In this document: positions 13,508 to 15,104 of the stretch, piece by piece
Numbering within the stretch: the first letter of the stretch is position 1
How the letters are laid out: the number at the start of each line of letters is the position of its first letter
Source: Desulfobulbaceae bacterium UBA2262
Lineage (GTDB): Bacteria > Desulfobacterota > Desulfobulbia > Desulfobulbales > Desulfurivibrionaceae
Direction: 5' to 3'
Assembly: GCA_002347185.1 (NCBI GenBank)
Contig: DDXK01000125.1
Location: 176 to 15,279, forward strand
Length of the DNA: 15,104 nucleotides
The notes under the pieces: model-generated
What the model was told of the DNA's origin: nothing
The model's input: only the letters and a program-made list of their open reading frames with translations
The model's database searches: none
Program-made: the position numbers and the translations under genes

Positions 13508-14380
13508 ATGAGGATCGTCGCGCAAGGTTTGCTCCGAGGGATTTTCGCTTTTCTGACCGTTATTCTCCCGGCTTCGTCCGGCCTGGCCGCAATCGACTGG
13601 GATGTCGCCCAAACCCTCAAGCCACCCACCGCCCCGCTCGACATCACCGCCTCGGTGGACGGCAAGTGGACCTATGTCCTGGCCGAGGGCGGCAAACTCT
13701 ACGTCTATGGCGAAACCGGCGCCCTGGCCGAAACGATCAGCGTCGATCCCGGCATGGACCGCATTGCCAGCTCCGGCATGCAGGCGGCCAACCTCCAGGA
13801 CAAACTCTACCTGGCGAGCAGCAAGAACAAGAGCGTCCAGGTGGTGAACATCGACTTTTCCGTCAACATCGACCTCACCGGCTCCCCCTTCCTCGGACCG
13901 GAAAAGGCGCCGGTCACCATTGTCGAGTTCAGCGATTTCGAATGCCCCTACTGCAGCAAGACCGTCGCCCTCAACGAGGCCCTCCTCGCCAAGTATCCCA
14001 CCCAGGTGAAGATCGTCTTCAAGCAGTTCCCCCTCTCCTTCCACAAGCAGGCGCAGCCGGCGGCCCTTGCCGCCCTGGCAGCCCATCACCAGGGCAAATT
14101 CTGGCAGTACCACGACCTGCTTTTCGAGAACCAGAAGGCTCTTTCCGAGGCGGGATACGTGGAGGCGGCCAAGAAGGTCGGCCTGGACGTGCAGAAGTTC
14201 AACAGCGACCGGAACTCCCCCGGCACCCGGCAGCAGCTTGAGTACGACATCAACGAGGGCCGCAAGGCAGGGGTGCGCGGCACGCCCACCCTCTTCCTCA
14301 ACGGGCGCCGGGTCAAGGAGCGCGAGCTGGCAAGCATGATAAAGATGATCGACGAGGAGCTGGCCAAGGTCGGCAAGTAA
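13508..14380 (+). CDS. Exported DsbA-family thiol-disulfide protein with propeller-like N-terminal part
   Basis: Probably a periplasmic disulfide oxidase, isomerase or reductase. 290 residues from ATG 13508, which has GGAGGAG eight bases upstream; the frame is open further 5' but without signal. Signal peptide about 1-28 (MRIVAQGLLRGIFAF..., cut after GLAA). Residues 45-118 hold two blade-like stretches (WTYVLAEGGKLYVYGETGALAETI and DKLYLASSKNKSVQVVNIDFSVN) resembling NHL/propeller repeats. Residues 129-290 are a DsbA/thioredoxin-4 fold: VTIVEFSDFECPYC with active Cys146 and Cys149, the helical insert KQFPLSFHKQAQPAALAALAAHHQGKFWQYHDLLF, and GTPT with the cis-proline (Pro260). It is 13 bases from the PhoH start codon. 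The partner (DsbB/DsbD) is not in the window, so the redox direction is unknown. Confidence 0.88.
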   Translation: MRIVAQGLLRGIFAFLTVILPASSGLAAIDWDVAQTLKPPTAPLDITASVDGKWTYVLAEGGKLYVYGETGALAETISVDPGMDRIASSGMQAANLQDKLYLASSKNKSVQVVNIDFSVNIDLTGSPFLGPEKAPVTIVEFSDFECPYCSKTVALNEALLAKYPTQVKIVFKQFPLSFHKQAQPAALAALAAHHQGKFWQYHDLLFENQKALSEAGYVEAAKKVGLDVQKFNSDRNSPGTRQQLEYDINEGRKAGVRGTPTLFLNGRRVKERELASMIKMIDEELAKVGK

Positions 14381-14393
14381 GCGGAGCAAACCC

Positions 14394-15104
<711 letters not shown>

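Overview
The window is a GC-rich, densely coded stretch of a Gram-negative chromosome with no RNA genes, insertion sequences or CRISPR. An apolipoprotein N-acyltransferase, a periplasmic DsbA-like protein, a chemoreceptor and a GlcF/LutA-type iron-sulfur protein together suggest an anaerobic or microaerophilic Desulfobacterota (delta-proteobacterial) lineage, perhaps Desulfobulbales. That placement is inference from gene content and style.

Left half, all on the minus strand (read right to left, about 8400 to 1): a sigma70-like promoter near 8400 and a leader of roughly 400 nt precede a four-gene biotin-dependent carboxylase cluster. Its genes are a biotin carboxylase (TTG start), an unusual single-chain carboxyltransferase with an AccA-like half followed by an AccD-like half, an unusual biotin-carrier protein with two biotinyl/lipoyl-like halves, and a biotin protein ligase. 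Together they can load biotin onto a carrier, carboxylate it with ATP and bicarbonate, and transfer the carboxyl group to acetyl-CoA (or a related acyl-CoA), giving malonyl-CoA for fatty acid synthesis. A family 2 glycosyltransferase overlaps the ligase gene. It is followed by a promoter and an intrinsic terminator, and then by the 5' part of a methyl-accepting chemotaxis protein with six tandem HAMP-like repeats, cut by the window edge.

Centre (7973-8553): a 581-bp divergent intergenic region with back-to-back -35 elements, several perfect dyads and RNA hairpins, and no convincing gene.

Right half, plus strand: corC/ybeX, lnt and prfB are overlapping genes, and prfB is intact only through the classical RF2 +1 programmed frameshift at CTT-TGA. 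A GlcF-like two-[4Fe-4S] CCG-domain protein follows after 49 bp. A separate promoter with a consensus -10 serves an exported DsbA-family thiol-disulfide protein with a beta-propeller-like N-terminal part. Right behind it is a TTG-started PhoH/YbeZ ATPase, cut by the right edge.

The strongest candidates for something not well described are the divergent carboxylase system (alpha-to-beta fused carboxyltransferase, atypical carrier, atypical ligase and altered carboxylase loop all in one cluster) and the chemoreceptor leader, where two in-frame start codons, each with a good Shine-Dalgarno sequence, flank an intrinsic terminator hairpin.
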